DNA from: Bacillota bacterium
Lineage (GTDB): Bacteria; Bacillota_I; Bacilli_A; Acholeplasmatales; Acholeplasmataceae
Direction: 5' to 3'
DNA: 5,953 nt
Assembly (NCBI GenBank): GCA_023458995.1
Contig: JAEWVV010000179.1
Location: forward strand, 1 to 5,953
The notes under the pieces were generated by a model that ran no database searches, had not been told where the DNA came from, and saw only the letters and a program-made list of their open reading frames with translations. The position numbers and the translations under genes are program-made. Shown here piece after piece: positions 5,615 to 5,953 of this stretch (its first letter is position 1; each line of letters begins with the position of its first letter).

Positions 5615-5913
5615 GTGTCCTCCTCTACATCTAAATCATCTGTTGATTGTTCAAAACCCTCAACGTTTTCTTTAAGCCAAAGATATGCAATACCTCTTGG
5701 ATCTTCGTTGATGAATAAATCAAAATCAACATCAGGCACTTCAATATCTACGACTTCTAAGGGTTCACAATTATCAAATCTTTTATCCTTTGAAATGTAG
5801 GACGCTACGCAAAGAAATATCTTTCTAGTTCGATAGTTCAAGTTGATACCGATGATACGATGATAACTAACATCAACTCCTACCCTTGATTGTAATTTTT
5901 TAATTATTGCCAT
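5611..5913 (-). CDS. Small phage protein of unknown function, 100 aa
   Basis: I recognise the general type: small proteins opening MAIIK, with a GV.VSYHRI segment and a later YLWLKENVEGFE segment, occur after tail or baseplate genes in Bacillota phages. Function is unknown. The first 45 residues look like beta strands (alternating hydrophobic pattern), and the C-terminus is very acidic (STDDLDVEEDT). No transmembrane segment or signal peptide is seen. The ATG at 5913 is supported by GAGGAGG about 9 bases upstream. The stop TGA overlaps the nucleotidyltransferase start by 4 bases. Position suggests a late-expressed protein connected with the tail or with the step before lysis, but that is inference. 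Confidence 0.75.
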   Translation of the reverse strand: MAIIKKLQSRVGVDVSYHRIIGINLNYRTRKIFLCVASYISKDKRFDNCEPLEVVDIEVPDVDFDLFINEDPRGIAYLWLKENVEGFEQSTDDLDVEEDT

Positions 5914-5930
5914 TTTAATTCCTCCTCTTA

Positions 5931-5953
5931 TTAAGAGCCATATACTTTGACTC
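5931..5953 (-). CDS. Possible 3' end of an upstream gene (partial)
   Basis: In one minus-strand frame the last codons read VKVYGS followed by TAA at 5933-5931, leaving a normal short gap to the ribosome binding site of the next gene. A second frame stays open until a TAA at 5917-5915. The tightly packed operon makes an upstream gene ending here likely, and the VKVYGS ending would suit a phage tail protein. There is too little sequence to name it or to choose the frame with certainty. Confidence 0.3.

Noticed and set aside
1290..5800. Plus-strand open frames at 1290-1487, 3070-3360, 4654-4983 and 5615-5800
   Set aside because: Each lies antisense to a well-supported gene, has no good ribosome binding site and shows no recognisable domain.
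1..5953. tRNA, tmRNA, CRISPR array or insertion sequence
   Set aside because: I saw no T-loop-like GGTTCGA motif with an acceptor stem, no regularly spaced repeats, and no DDE or HUH transposase. The recombinases are serine enzymes of the phage-integrase type.

Overview
This AT-rich window, with strong AGGAGG-type ribosome binding sites and TGA used as a stop, fits a low-GC Bacillota (Clostridia- or Erysipelotrichia-like) genome. It holds the right-hand part of a prophage or prophage-like integrative element next to a gene for a ribonuclease III-like protein. Every supported gene lies on the minus strand, so transcription runs from the high coordinates to the low ones. Species and host cannot be fixed from the sequence.

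Late/lysis block (5953 down to 4187): the last few codons of a gene off the window, a 100-aa conserved-looking phage protein, a nucleotidyltransferase with an intact GS...DxD active site, a multi-pass holin (phage_holin_4 type) and a small single-pass LLH-type holin. These four genes overlap by 4 to 8 bases and end at a clear intrinsic terminator (4187-4224). No endolysin is visible.

Integration block (4139 down to 649): a 129-aa helix-turn-helix/double zinc-finger protein, a 90-aa SHOCT-like protein and two different large serine recombinases, all overlapping. The SHOCT gene overlaps the first recombinase by 59 bases, and the two recombinases share a TAATG stop/start. The block ends at an intrinsic terminator (618-645). 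The recombinases probably excise and integrate the element; the two small proteins are candidate accessory or regulatory factors.

Edge region (about 617 down to 347): a good extended -10 promoter (581-609) fires just behind that terminator. The transcript it would give begins with a segment that pairs with a segment about 200 bases downstream (7 bp perfect, then a second short helix). Between them lie a 6-bp hairpin, further stem-loops and a possible H-type pseudoknot. This is the most interesting part of the window: it looks like a structured noncoding RNA or a long regulatory leader, immediately upstream of the RNase III-like gene (346 to beyond position 1), whose protein has an acidic insertion in its catalytic domain. 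Whether RNA and RNase III belong to the element or to the flanking chromosome is open; the attachment junction most likely lies between the recombinase gene and this RNA.
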